Below are positions 11,509-19,840 of a stretch of DNA of 36,758 bases, piece by piece (the stretch's first letter is position 1; each line of letters opens with the position of its first letter). The notes under the pieces were generated by a model. It was not told the origin of the DNA. It saw only the letters and a list, made by a program, of their open reading frames with translations, and searched no databases. The DNA is from Oscillospiraceae bacterium (lineage in GTDB: Bacteria > Bacillota > Clostridia > Oscillospirales > Oscillospiraceae). Made by a program: the position numbers and the translations under genes. The stretch spans positions 1 through 36,758 of the forward strand of contig JAFQCJ010000023.1 of the NCBI GenBank assembly GCA_017416445.1. The letters are read 5' to 3'.

Positions 11509-13020
11509 ATGAACAAAACGCCGACTACCCTGATCATCATGGACGGTTTCGGCATGGCCCCCGCCGGTGCGACCAACGCCGTGTCGGTAGCCAACACCCC
11601 GGTGATGGACCGTCTCTTTTCCGAGTTTGCTCACACTACCCTCAGCGCCAGCGGTCTCGATGTGGGTCTGCCTGACGGTCAGATGGGCAACAGCGAGGTG
11701 GGTCACACCAATATTGGCGGCGGCCGCGTGGTATTCCAGGATCTCCCCCGCATCTCTCTGGCTATTGAGAACGGCACTTTCTTCGAGGTGCCTGCCTACA
11801 ACAAGGCTATGGACGACTGTCTGGAGAAAAACAGCAGTCTGCATCTGTTCGGCCTGCTGTCTGATGGCGGTGTCCACTCCCATATTGAGCACCTCTTTGC
11901 TCTGCTGGAGATGGCCAAGCGCAAGGGACTGGAGAAGGTATTTATCCATTGCTTCCTGGACGGCCGCGATGTCTCCCCCACCTCCGGTAAAGGTTTTGTA
12001 GAGCGTCTGCAGAACAAATGCACCGAGCTGGGCGTTGGCAAGATCGCCACGGTGATGGGCCGCTACTATGCCATGGATCGCGACAAGCGCTGGGAGCGCG
12101 TGCAGCAGGCCTACGAGGCCATGGTCTACGGTGAGGGCGTACAGAATGACGATCCCGTGGATGCTGTGGCACAGTCCTATGCCGACGGTATTACCGACGA
12201 GTTTGTAGAGCCTGTTGTCTGCGACCGCGACGGTATGGTAAGCGACAACGACAGCGTTATTTTCTACAATTTCCGTCCCGACCGTGCCCGGGAGATCACC
12301 CGCTGCTTCGTGGATGAGGATTTCGACGGCTTTGCCCGGGAGTTCTTCTCCCTCACCTTCGTGTGCAATACGGAGTACGATGCCACCATGCCCAATGTGC
12401 TGGTGGCTTGGCCCCGGGAGTTCGTCAAGAATGGTCTGGGCGAGTATCTCAGTGCCATGGGCATGACCCAGCTGCGCATTGCCGAGACGGAGAAGTACGC
12501 TCATGTCACCTTCTTCTTCAACGGCGGCGTAGAGATGCAGTATCCCGGCGAGGATCGCGTGCTGGTCGCCTCCCCCAAGGTGGCCACCTACGACCTGCAG
12601 CCGGAGATGAGCGCCATTGAGGTCTGCGACAAGTGCGTTGAACGCATTCAGTCCGGCGAGTATGATGTGATCATCCTCAACTTTGCCAACTGTGATATGG
12701 TGGGCCATACCGGTGTCATGGATGCCGCCGTCAAGGCGGTGGAGACGGTGGATACCTGTGTAGGCCGCGTAGTGGATGCCACCTTGTCCATGGGCGGTAT
12801 CGCCATGGTCACCGCTGACCACGGCAACGCTGAGCAGATGGCCGAGGAGAACGGCGATCCCATGACCGCACACACCACCAATCTGGTTCCCTTTATCCTC
12901 TGCGGTGCCGGCAGCAAGCTGCGTCCCGGTCGTCTGGCCGATATTGCCCCCACAATTCTGGATGTGCTGGGCCTGGCCTGCCCTGAGGAGATGGACGGTC
13001 AGAGCTTGATCGTTCACTAA
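11509..13020 (+). CDS. gpmI: 2,3-bisphosphoglycerate-independent phosphoglycerate mutase
   Basis: A 503-residue, metal-dependent enzyme of the alkaline phosphatase superfamily that converts 3- to 2-phosphoglycerate. It shows Asp12 in IIMDGFG, the phosphoserine Ser62 in MGNSEVGHTNIGGGR, the HCFLDGRDV and MGRYYAMDRD motifs, FYNFRPDRARE, and the metal ligands in NFANCDMVGHTG and TADHGNAEQM. Length agrees with the usual 505-515. The ATG follows GAAAGGAG. It is the third glycolytic gene after pgk and tpiA; a hairpin at 13051-13087 separates it from gpsA. Confidence 0.98.
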   Translation: MNKTPTTLIIMDGFGMAPAGATNAVSVANTPVMDRLFSEFAHTTLSASGLDVGLPDGQMGNSEVGHTNIGGGRVVFQDLPRISLAIENGTFFEVPAYNKAMDDCLEKNSSLHLFGLLSDGGVHSHIEHLFALLEMAKRKGLEKVFIHCFLDGRDVSPTSGKGFVERLQNKCTELGVGKIATVMGRYYAMDRDKRWERVQQAYEAMVYGEGVQNDDPVDAVAQSYADGITDEFVEPVVCDRDGMVSDNDSVIFYNFRPDRAREITRCFVDEDFDGFAREFFSLTFVCNTEYDATMPNVLVAWPREFVKNGLGEYLSAMGMTQLRIAETEKYAHVTFFFNGGVEMQYPGEDRVLVASPKVATYDLQPEMSAIEVCDKCVERIQSGEYDVIILNFANCDMVGHTGVMDAAVKAVETVDTCVGRVVDATLSMGGIAMVTADHGNAEQMAEENGDPMTAHTTNLVPFILCGAGSKLRPGRLADIAPTILDVLGLACPEEMDGQSLIVH

Positions 13021-13050
13021 AAGTTTTCTTTTCTTTTGAAACAATGTGTG

Positions 13051-13087
13051 ATACACTCTCCGAAGAGACTTCCTTCGGGGAGTGTAT
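13051..13087 (+). terminator. Stem-loop between gpmI and gpsA
   Basis: A 15-bp stem with one T-G wobble (13051-13065 with 13073-13087) and a 7-nt loop. The following tract is only moderately T-rich (TTTCATTTTG), so it may end the glycolytic transcript partially, or protect its 3' end while gpsA is read through. Confidence 0.7.
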
Positions 13088-13110
13088 TTCATTTTGAGGA
13101 GGTTGTCGAT

Positions 13111-14070
13111 ATGAACATCGCCGTCATTGGCTGCGGACGCTGGGGCTCTCTCATCACATGGTATCTGGATACGCTGGGACACTCCCTCACCCTCTATGGT
13201 CGCCAGGGCTCGGCGCGGATGGCCCGCTTTATGGCCACGCGGCAGAATGACCTCCTCACCCTTCCTCCGTCCATCTCCCTCACCTACGATCTGCACTGCG
13301 TGGAAGATGCGGATGTTATTGTCATCTCCATCGGCGCACAGGGCCTGCAAAAGCTGATGGAGGAGCTGCGCCCCTATCGCATAGAGGGCAAGACTTTCGT
13401 ATTGTGCATGAAGGGTCTGGAAATGGGCACAGGCCGCCGTTTATCGGAGATTGCCAGGGAGAACCTCCCCGGAAGCTGCCATGTGGCAGTATGGCTGGGG
13501 CCGGGACATGTACAGGAATTTTATCACGGCATTCCCAACTGTATGGTCATCGACAGCGATGAGCCGGAGGTGAAACACGCGCTCATTGCCGCCTTCTCCG
13601 GCGATCTGATTCGTTTTTACTACGGTGCCGATCTGCTGGGCAATGAGGTGGGTGCCGCCGCCAAAAATGTGGTGGGCATCGCTGCAGGCTTTCTTGACGG
13701 CCTCGGCCTCACCACCTTAAAGGGCGCTCTCATGAGCCGCGGCACGCGGGAAGTGGCTCGCCTCATCCACGCCATGGGCGGTAACGAGCTGTCGGCCTAC
13801 GGTCTGTGCCACTTGGGCGACTATGAGGCCACCGTGTTCTCCCCCTTCAGCCACAACCGCCGCTTCGGTCAGCTGTTTGTGGAGGGCAAGACCTTTGACA
13901 AGCTGGCAGAGGGCTATTATACCGTGGAGGCCCTGCTGACACTGGGCAAAGCGTACCATGTGGAGCTGCCCATCTGCGAGGCGGTACACGCCGCCCTCTA
14001 TGAGGGGGTTGACCCACGCACCGCCATTCAAAATCTCATGAACCGCGACTTAAAAGGCGAGTGGGATTAA
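13111..14070 (+). CDS. gpsA: NAD(P)-dependent glycerol-3-phosphate dehydrogenase
   Basis: A 319-residue GpsA-type enzyme, reducing dihydroxyacetone phosphate to sn-glycerol 3-phosphate for phospholipid synthesis. The Rossmann motif is IGCGRWGSL (residues 6-14), and the C-terminal half has the substrate part GNEVGAAAKNVVGIAAGFLDGLGL with the catalytic Lys, then LMSRG, and FSHNRRFG. The sequence is more divergent than usual: MSRGTREVARL stands where ITRGLAEM is common, and FSHNRRFG for SRNRRVG. The ATG at 13111 follows GAGGAGG. It sits after a stem-loop and ends at a clear terminator (14098-14147), so it may be partly independent of gpmI. Its neighbour tpiA makes the substrate pool. Confidence 0.9.
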   Translation: MNIAVIGCGRWGSLITWYLDTLGHSLTLYGRQGSARMARFMATRQNDLLTLPPSISLTYDLHCVEDADVIVISIGAQGLQKLMEELRPYRIEGKTFVLCMKGLEMGTGRRLSEIARENLPGSCHVAVWLGPGHVQEFYHGIPNCMVIDSDEPEVKHALIAAFSGDLIRFYYGADLLGNEVGAAAKNVVGIAAGFLDGLGLTTLKGALMSRGTREVARLIHAMGGNELSAYGLCHLGDYEATVFSPFSHNRRFGQLFVEGKTFDKLAEGYYTVEALLTLGKAYHVELPICEAVHAALYEGVDPRTAIQNLMNRDLKGEWD

Positions 14071-14091
14071 TCTGCAATTTTTCCAATATGC

Positions 14092-14121
14092 GTATAAAAT
14101 GACCGCTGCGTGGCCACACTA
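14092..14121 (+). promoter_or_regulatory. Possible sigma-F promoter of the spoIIQ-like gene
   Basis: GTATA (14092-14096), 15-bp spacer, GGCCACACTA (14112-14121). This fits the Bacillus sigma-F pattern GywTA / GgnrAnAnTw at all but one defined base. The -10 lies in the loop of the gpsA terminator, so the new transcript would begin beyond it and not terminate. Confidence 0.45.
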
Positions 14122-14147
14122 GTGCTACGCAGAGGTCATTTTTCTTT
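14098..14147 (+). terminator. Terminator of gpsA
   Basis: AATGACC (14098-14104) pairs with GGTCATT (14134-14140), then a G/A mismatch, then CTGCGT with ACGCAG, a 15-nt loop containing the palindrome CACTAGTG, and TTTTTCTTT after the stem. Confidence 0.8.
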
Positions 14148-14179
14148 GCTATTCGCTTTTTGCAGGAAGGAGAATCGTT

Positions 14180-14827
14180 ATGGGATTTTTTGCAACGCGC
14201 CGCGGCCTGTACATGGTGCTGGCGCTGTGCCTCGTAGGGGCGGTAACGGTGGGGGCGCTGACGCTGGGCCGTGAGGCACCTCCCGCGGAGGATGTAAGCA
14301 GCACGCAGGAGGTGGAGGACACCACACCTCCCCCTATTGCCACGCTGCCGCCTCATTTGCCCGTATTACAGGACGAGCCTGTAGAGGCAGAACCCCCCGT
14401 GGAAGCGCCCTCAGAACTGCTGCCGCAGGTGGTCTCACCCCTGGACGGCACAACGGTGACGGTGTTCAGCATGAATGAGCTGCTCTACGATGAAACCATG
14501 GGAGATTGGCGCACCCACGAGGGGCTTGACATTCAGGCCGCCGACGGTGATGCCGTCAAGACAGCCGCCGGAGGCACAGTGCAGACCGTCACCCGGGATG
14601 AGCTGATGGGCACCACGGTCACCATTGCACACAGCGGAGGCTATGTCACCTACTACAGCAGCCTCCGCAGCGATCCCCCCATCAGTGAGGGGCAGCAGGT
14701 CTACGCCGGAGACATCATCGGCTATGTGGGCACTGCAGCTGCCGAGGCGGACATGGGTCCCCATCTCCACTTCGCCGTATCCAAAGACGGGGTCCTTATT
14801 GATCCGCAGGAATATGTGGAGCGGTAA
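14180..14827 (+). CDS. spoIIQ: SpoIIQ-like M23 peptidase-domain protein
   Basis: A 215-residue protein with a single membrane segment near the N-terminus (about residues 10-28), an acidic proline-rich linker (32-82) and a C-terminal LytM/M23 domain (about 85-213). The zinc site looks complete: His113 and Asp117 in THEGLD, His195 and His197 in GPHLHF. Size, one transmembrane segment and a short LytM domain match SpoIIQ, the forespore half of the SpoIIQ-SpoIIIAH channel formed during engulfment. Bacillus SpoIIQ lacks a zinc ligand, while clostridial ones keep an intact site, as seen here. The ATG follows AAGGAG. A possible sigma-F promoter upstream supports the call, though a vegetative M23 endopeptidase is the alternative. 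Confidence 0.72.
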   Translation: MGFFATRRGLYMVLALCLVGAVTVGALTLGREAPPAEDVSSTQEVEDTTPPPIATLPPHLPVLQDEPVEAEPPVEAPSELLPQVVSPLDGTTVTVFSMNELLYDETMGDWRTHEGLDIQAADGDAVKTAAGGTVQTVTRDELMGTTVTIAHSGGYVTYYSSLRSDPPISEGQQVYAGDIIGYVGTAAAEADMGPHLHFAVSKDGVLIDPQEYVER

Positions 14828-14857
14828 AAAAAGAACCACCCAAGGGTGGTTCTTTTT
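14826..14857. terminator. Bidirectional terminator between the spoIIQ-like gene and thrB
   Basis: AAAAAGAACCACCC at left pairs with GGGTGGTTCTTTTT at right with only two unpaired bases between. T runs exist on both strands, so it serves both convergent genes. Confidence 0.9.
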
Positions 14858-14858
14858 C

Positions 14859-15743
14859 CTATTCAAACAGCTTGATCACGCCCTGATAGTCCACGGTCAG
14901 ATCCCGTACCTGCCAGCCGTGATGCAGCGCCTCCACATCGGCCCGCATCCTCTCGGAAAAAGAGGCATCACGGGTAATGCACAAAATAGTGGGGCCTGCG
15001 CCGCTGACGCAGACGGCATAGCAGCCGTTTTTGTTTGCCAACTTCTCCACCGCGTCATACTCGTGGATCAGCTTGCGGCGGTAGGGTTGGTGGAGGTGGT
15101 CGTGGAGGGCAGCGGCGATCAGCTCTTCATCGCCCTGTTCCAGGGCGCGAAGCAGCACCGCCAGATAGCCGCCGTTGCGGACAGCGTCGCCATAGGGGAC
15201 TGACTTGGGCAGCACGGAGCGGGCCTCATGGGTGGAGAGCTCGAAATTGGGGGAAAGGGCCACAAACCGCAGCTGGGCGTGGGGCTGATAGCTGACGGAA
15301 TAGACCTTCTCCCCGTCCATCATGGAGGCGGTCAGTCCGCCCAACAAGGCGGGGGCCAGGTTGTCGGGGTGACCTTCAATGACGGTAGTGATCTCCAGCA
15401 GCTTTTCACGGCTGAAGGGAGATCCGGCCATCAAATTGGCAGCCACAGCGCCACCTGCGATCAAGGCGGCAGAGGAACCGAGACCACGGCAGACGGGAAC
15501 ATCCGCCGCAATATGGATATGAACGGGAGGAACAGGCTTACCCAACTGCTTCCACACGGCGGCGAAAGCTACATAGGCCAGATTCTCCTCGTTCCAAAAC
15601 TCCTCGGGGCAGCCGGAGAAGCTCAATTTTTCCGCAGGGGTGAAACTCAATTTATTGTATAAACTGAGGGCACAGCCCAGCACATCAAATCCCGCCGCCA
15701 AGTTGGCGGTGGTGGCGGGCACACGAACAGTTACTTTTTCCAT
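14859..15743 (-). CDS. thrB: Homoserine kinase
   Basis: A 294-residue GHMP-family kinase that phosphorylates homoserine, the step before threonine synthase. The ATP loop PVCRGLGSSAALIAGG (83-98) and the N-terminal VRVPATTANLAAGFDVLG (7-24) are diagnostic, and SGAGPTILC near the C-terminus is the third GHMP motif. The ATG at 15743 follows AAAGGAGGACGC and lies 13 bp inside the end of thrC, so the two are translationally coupled. No homoserine dehydrogenase gene (hom) is present in the window. The gene ends at a terminator shared with the convergent spoIIQ-like gene. Confidence 0.96.
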   Translation of the reverse strand: MEKVTVRVPATTANLAAGFDVLGCALSLYNKLSFTPAEKLSFSGCPEEFWNEENLAYVAFAAVWKQLGKPVPPVHIHIAADVPVCRGLGSSAALIAGGAVAANLMAGSPFSREKLLEITTVIEGHPDNLAPALLGGLTASMMDGEKVYSVSYQPHAQLRFVALSPNFELSTHEARSVLPKSVPYGDAVRNGGYLAVLLRALEQGDEELIAAALHDHLHQPYRRKLIHEYDAVEKLANKNGCYAVCVSGAGPTILCITRDASFSERMRADVEALHHGWQVRDLTVDYQGVIKLFE

Positions 15744-17224
15744 GCGTCCTCCTTTACTTTTCCAAGGACATAGGAAAGCATGTCCTCTTTCTTAATGACA
15801 TCGCGGTGGCGCACTTCCTTCTCCTGCAGACCCTGCAGATTCTTGGGAATAGCCACGCCGGTCTTTTCACAGAGGTCGGCCATAAGGGCAAACTCGTCCT
15901 CTCCTGCCACTTCACCGAGGCCCTCCCACACAGCCACAGGGAACTTGTAGGGAGAGGCAGTGGAGAGAATGACCACGGGGTTGTGGTCAGGGCAGGCAAC
16001 TTTATATTCCTGCGCCACCTGCCATGCCACCGCTGTATGGGTGTCAGCCAGATAGCCGTGGTCGCGATAGAGCTTGCCGATAGCCGCCTTCGTCCCCGCA
16101 TCGTCGCAGCAGCCGCCCCAGAAGATCCCGCCGATTCTTGCACGGAGCTCGGCAGGTACTTCGTAGGCTCCCGTCTCCTTCAGCTCTGCCATCAGCTTTG
16201 CCACCAAGTCACCATCGCCGCTCATAAGGAACAGCAGGCGCTCCAGATTGCTGGATACCAAAATGTCCATAGAGGGAGAGGCAGTCTTATAAAAGGGCCG
16301 GTTACGGTCATAGCGACCCGTGGCAAGAAACTCCGTCAGTACATTGTTGGCGTTGGAAGCGCAGATCAAGCGGCCTACAGGCAATCCCATCTCCCGGGCA
16401 AAGTAGCCGGCGAGGATGTCGCCGAAGTTGCCGGTGGGAACAGAGAAATCCACCTTGTCCCCCACCGCAATACGCCCTGCCTTTACCAGTGCGGCGTAGG
16501 CACGGAAATAGTACACCACCTGGGGGGCCAGGCGGCCGATATTGATCGAATTGGCCGAGGACAAACGCACACCGCTGTCCTTGAGGAGGTCATTTGCCTC
16601 CACGGCGGCAAAGATATTCTTTACCCCCGTTTGGGCATCGTCAAAGTTGCCCTCCACGGCACAGACATAGACATTACCGCCCTCCTGGGTGGCCATCTGC
16701 GCCTGCTGCACAGCGCTGACACCGCCGTGGGGATAGAACACGATAATGCCCGTGCCGGGCACATCACGGAAGCCCTCCATAGCGGCCTTTCCCGTATCAC
16801 CGCTGGTAGCGGTGAGAATCATGATTTGGTCATCCACGCCGCATTTTTCTCTTGCCCGGCGCATCAGCTGAGGCAGCATCCGCAGGGCTACATCCTTAAA
16901 AGCGGAGGTGGGACCACGGAACAGCTCCAGCACTGCGTCATCACCTACCTCCACGGTAGGGGTCAGCTCGTCCGTTTCAAACTTGCCGTCATAGGCATCG
17001 TGGAGCAGCTCCTCCAGTTCCTCTTTTCCAAAACCGGGCAGCAGCGCCGCCAGCACCTCTCTGGCCGTGGTCAGCGTGTCGCAGTCCAATACACTGCGCC
17101 AGTCAAAATCCAGCCCCGAAAGACTGTCCATACTATATAAACCTCCGTCGCCAGCCAATCCCTGCAGGATCGCCTCGGCTGCGGTGGCCCGGAGTTTTTC
17201 GTTTCTTGTACTGCGATAGTCCAT
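15731..17224 (-). CDS. thrC: Threonine synthase
   Basis: A 497-residue PLP enzyme turning O-phosphohomoserine into threonine. The N-terminus MDYRSTRN, the PLP lysine Lys110 in GPTSAFKDVALRMLP, and the phosphate-binding TATSGDTGKAAMEGF segment mark the longer class of ThrC (about 460-500 residues). The ATG at 17224 is chosen because the family begins there and AGAGGA lies about 9 nt upstream; the open frame continues back to 17452 into the lysC coding region but has no support. A strong promoter lies at 17294-17322. thrB overlaps its 3' end, giving a thrC-thrB operon divergent from lysC-asd. Confidence 0.97.
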   Translation of the reverse strand: MDYRSTRNEKLRATAAEAILQGLAGDGGLYSMDSLSGLDFDWRSVLDCDTLTTAREVLAALLPGFGKEELEELLHDAYDGKFETDELTPTVEVGDDAVLELFRGPTSAFKDVALRMLPQLMRRAREKCGVDDQIMILTATSGDTGKAAMEGFRDVPGTGIIVFYPHGGVSAVQQAQMATQEGGNVYVCAVEGNFDDAQTGVKNIFAAVEANDLLKDSGVRLSSANSINIGRLAPQVVYYFRAYAALVKAGRIAVGDKVDFSVPTGNFGDILAGYFAREMGLPVGRLICASNANNVLTEFLATGRYDRNRPFYKTASPSMDILVSSNLERLLFLMSGDGDLVAKLMAELKETGAYEVPAELRARIGGIFWGGCCDDAGTKAAIGKLYRDHGYLADTHTAVAWQVAQEYKVACPDHNPVVILSTASPYKFPVAVWEGLGEVAGEDEFALMADLCEKTGVAIPKNLQGLQEKEVRHRDVIKKEDMLSYVLGKVKEDAWKK

Positions 17225-17274
17225 GTCTCGTGTCCTCTCGTTCGTCTGTGGTGGAAATTTTCTGAAATTAGGGG

Positions 17275-17303
17275 TTGCAATTTCACTTTGGCTATGATAT
17301 ATT
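17275..17303 (+). promoter_or_regulatory. Sigma-A promoter of lysC-asd
   Basis: TTGCAA (17275-17280), 17-bp spacer, TATATT (17298-17303). The start would be near 17310, giving a leader of about 108 nt. The -10 shares two bases with the -10 of the opposite thrC promoter. Confidence 0.72.
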
Positions 17304-17322
17304 GTTTCTCGTAAAAAGTCAA
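17294..17322 (-). promoter_or_regulatory. Sigma-A promoter of thrC-thrB
   Basis: On the minus strand TTGACT (17317-17322), 17-bp spacer, TATCAT (17294-17299). The start would be near 17288, leaving a leader of about 64 nt, too short for a T-box or riboswitch. Confidence 0.75.
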
Positions 17323-17351
17323 GTGTTTTTTGCTCGACTACAATCTCGTTG

Positions 17352-17379
17352 CTTTTGTCTTTTTCTTTCTCGACAAAAG
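17352..17379 (+). promoter_or_regulatory. Inverted repeat in the lysC leader
   Basis: CTTTTGTC (17352-17359) and GACAAAAG (17372-17379) form a perfect 8-bp inverted repeat around a 12-nt pyrimidine-rich loop, about 40 nt before the lysC ATG. It could be an RNA hairpin or a protein operator; no T tract follows. Confidence 0.5.
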
Positions 17380-17417
17380 TGACAAGGACATATAGAAAAG
17401 GAAAGAGGACAAATCTC

Positions 17418-18740
17418 ATGCTGAAAGTGTTGAAATTCGGCGGCTCGTCCATGGCGGACGCGGCTCAGTTTGCAAAGATAAAGGCCATTGTGGAGAGTGA
17501 TGACAGCCGCCGCGTGGTGGTGGTCAGCGCACCCGGCAAGCGGTTTAAGGACGATCACAAGGTGACAGACCTGCTCTATCTCTGCCACGCCCATGTACAG
17601 TACGGCGTGTCCTGCGAGAACATCTTTCAGATGATCCGCGAGCGCTACGAGGGCATTGCCAAGGATTGCGGTCTCGATATCGACTTGAGCGCCGATTTTG
17701 ATAAGCTGTGGCGTAAGCTGTGCGACGGCGTGGACAAGGACTATGTGGCCTCCCGCGGCGAGTACTTCGCAGCCAAGCTGATGGCGGCGTACCTTGGCTG
17801 GACATTCCTCGACGCTGCACTGTGGCTGAAGTTCAATCTGGACGGCAGTGTGGATCAGGAGGCCACTTACGCAGCGCTGCGGCAGGCAGCTGAGGGTCAA
17901 AAAGTGGTCATCCCCGGATTCTACGGTGTGATGCCCGATGGCCGTGTAGCCACCTTTACCCGCGGCGGCAGCGACATCACCGGTGCGCTGGCGGCTGCGG
18001 CTTTGGATGCTGATGTGTACGAAAACTGGACAGATGTGTCGGGCATCCTGATGGCAGATCCCCGCATTGTGGAAGATCCCGCTCCTATCCGCCGCGTGAC
18101 CTACAGCGAATTGCGTGAGCTGAGCTATCTGGGGGCACAGGTCCTCCACGAAGGCACGGTGTTCCCCGTCCGTGAGAAGAACATCCCTCTCAACATTCGT
18201 AACACCAACGAGCCGGACAATCCCGGCACCATGATCCTCAGTGCCATTGAGGACGAGACGGCGGACGACAGCTTCATCACCGGTATTGCCGGTAAGAAGG
18301 GCTTCTCCATCATCACCATCTGCAAGAGCGGCATGTCCTCTGAGCCGGGAACGCTGCTGAAGGTCTACACCATCCTTGCCAAGCATGGCATTAATGTAGA
18401 GTACGCCCCCTCCGGCATTGACATCATTTCTCTGGTGGTATCCGCAGAGAAGATCGCCCCGAGACTCTACACCATCCTCGGCGAAATTCAGCAGGAGATC
18501 AACCCCGATTCCATTAAGGTCACCGAGCATATCGCCGTAGTGGCGGCAGTAGGCCGTAAGATGGCCTACCGCCCCGGCGTGTCCGGCAAGATCTTTGCCA
18601 AGTTGGGTGAACACGGCGTAAATATCCGCATGATCACACAGGGCCCCGAGGAGTTGAACATCATCGTGGGCATTGAAGAAAAGGACTTCCAGCAGGCTAT
18701 CTGCGTGCTGTATGACAGCTTTGTAAAGGAGAGCATTTAA
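17418..18740 (+). CDS. lysC: Aspartate kinase
   Basis: A 440-residue monofunctional aspartokinase, the first step toward lysine, threonine and methionine. The N-terminal KFGGSSMAD (6-14) and the central FTRGGSDITGALAAAAL motif define the kinase domain; residues about 295-440 hold two ACT domains (SGMSSEPGTLLKVYTILAKH and GVSGKIFAKLGEHGVNIRMI), the site of feedback inhibition by lysine and/or threonine. The ATG at 17418 is supported by AGAGGAC and by the family's start; an upstream in-frame start at 17349 is not. asd begins at the very next base after the stop codon. Transcription comes from 17275-17303. Confidence 0.96.
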   Translation: MLKVLKFGGSSMADAAQFAKIKAIVESDDSRRVVVVSAPGKRFKDDHKVTDLLYLCHAHVQYGVSCENIFQMIRERYEGIAKDCGLDIDLSADFDKLWRKLCDGVDKDYVASRGEYFAAKLMAAYLGWTFLDAALWLKFNLDGSVDQEATYAALRQAAEGQKVVIPGFYGVMPDGRVATFTRGGSDITGALAAAALDADVYENWTDVSGILMADPRIVEDPAPIRRVTYSELRELSYLGAQVLHEGTVFPVREKNIPLNIRNTNEPDNPGTMILSAIEDETADDSFITGIAGKKGFSIITICKSGMSSEPGTLLKVYTILAKHGINVEYAPSGIDIISLVVSAEKIAPRLYTILGEIQQEINPDSIKVTEHIAVVAAVGRKMAYRPGVSGKIFAKLGEHGVNIRMITQGPEELNIIVGIEEKDFQQAICVLYDSFVKESI

Positions 18741-19748
18741 ATGAAACAGTATAAAATCGGTATTCTCGGCGCAACGGGCGCCGTGGGCCAGGAGATGATG
18801 AAGATCCTGGTGGAGCGCAACTTTCCCATCAGTGAACTGCGTCCTATCGCCAGTGCGCGCAGCGCAGGCAAAAGGCTGGCTTTCAATGGCGGTGAGGTAG
18901 AGGTGGTAGCCGTATCCGACGAGGCTTTCGAGGGTCTCGATGTGGTGCTGGGCGCGGCAGAGAACGACATCGCTGAGCGCTACGCCCCCGCCATCGTCAA
19001 GGCCGGCGCTGTGTTCGTGGATAACTCCAGCGCTTTCCGCCTCCGCGACGATGTGCCGCTGGTGATCCCCGAGATCAACCCCGAGGATGTGAAGTGGCAT
19101 CAGGGTATTATCTCCAATCCCAACTGCACCACCATCGTGTCCCTTGTGGCCATCAATGCCCTGAATCAGCTCTCCCCTATCGAGGCCATCGTTGCCTCCT
19201 CCTATCAGGCTGTCAGCGGTGCCGGTGCCGAGGGCCCCAAGGAGCTGATGGCAGAGGTGGATGCGCTGCAGAAAGGCGAGCACTATGACCCCAAGGTGTT
19301 CCAGTATCAGATCGCCTACAATGTGATTCCCCAGATCGGCGGCGAGGCCTTCAAGGGCTATACCTCCGAGGAGATGAAGATGCAGAACGAGGGCCGCAAG
19401 ATCCTTCACCTGCCCGAGCTGAAGGTCAGCTGCACCTGCGTCCGTGTCCCTGTTGTCCGCAGCCACAGCGTCTCCATCGTGGTGCGGACGAAGGAGAAGA
19501 TCAGCGTGGAGGCGGCAAAGGAAGCTATCGCCAAGGCACAGGGCTGCAAGCTGGTGGACGATCTGGGAGCCAAGCGCTATCCCATGCCTCTGGAGACCTC
19601 CGATCAGGACATCGTGTTTGTAGGCCGCATCCGCGACGATCTCACCGATGACCGGGGCCTCAACCTGTGGTGCTGCGGCGATCAGGTGCGTAAGGGTGCA
19701 GCCACCAACGCCATCCAGATCGCAGAGCTGGTTGTCGGCATCAACTGA
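18741..19748 (+). CDS. asd: Aspartate-semialdehyde dehydrogenase
   Basis: A 335-residue NADPH-dependent enzyme that reduces aspartyl phosphate to aspartate semialdehyde, directly after LysC. It shows the Rossmann loop ILGATGAVGQEM (8-19), the FVDNSSAFR segment, the catalytic Cys129 in SNPNCTT, and the C-terminal VRVPVVRSHSVSI with the catalytic His. The ATG abuts the lysC TAA, with AAGGAG at the end of lysC as ribosome binding site, so translation is coupled. A strong terminator follows at 19751-19780. Length is normal for the family. Confidence 0.97.
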   Translation: MKQYKIGILGATGAVGQEMMKILVERNFPISELRPIASARSAGKRLAFNGGEVEVVAVSDEAFEGLDVVLGAAENDIAERYAPAIVKAGAVFVDNSSAFRLRDDVPLVIPEINPEDVKWHQGIISNPNCTTIVSLVAINALNQLSPIEAIVASSYQAVSGAGAEGPKELMAEVDALQKGEHYDPKVFQYQIAYNVIPQIGGEAFKGYTSEEMKMQNEGRKILHLPELKVSCTCVRVPVVRSHSVSIVVRTKEKISVEAAKEAIAKAQGCKLVDDLGAKRYPMPLETSDQDIVFVGRIRDDLTDDRGLNLWCCGDQVRKGAATNAIQIAELVVGIN

Positions 19749-19750
19749 AT

Positions 19751-19780
19751 AAAAAAGCACCTCCACCGAGGTGCTTTTTT
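19751..19780 (+). terminator. Terminator of lysC-asd
   Basis: GCACCTC/GAGGTGC stem extended by A6/T6 (19751-19763 with 19768-19780), with a 4-nt loop and a terminal T6 run. Confidence 0.92.
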
Positions 19781-19782
19781 CG

Positions 19783-19812
19783 TTGACGGCGTTGGGAATT
19801 CAATGGTACACT
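19783..19812 (+). promoter_or_regulatory. Promoter of the alcohol dehydrogenase gene
   Basis: TTGACG (19783-19788), 18-bp spacer, TACACT (19807-19812), directly after the asd terminator. The start would be near 19819, about 22 nt before the ATG. Confidence 0.6.
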
Positions 19813-19840
19813 GGAGAAAATACAGCTAAGGAGGCTTTTT

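Noticed and set aside
11386-13350. A 654-codon open frame on the minus strand
   Set aside because: It is antisense to gpmI and parts of tpiA and gpsA, with low-complexity His/Gly/Ala-rich translation.
17225-17417. A lysine riboswitch or threonine T-box in the lysC/thrC gap
   Set aside because: The leaders are about 108 and 64 nt, too short, and the T-box sequence is absent.
17319-19766. An 815-codon open frame on the minus strand
   Set aside because: It lies fully opposite lysC and asd, both certain. In GC-rich genes with strong third-position bias, long antisense frames arise by chance; its translation resembles no protein and has no ribosome binding site.
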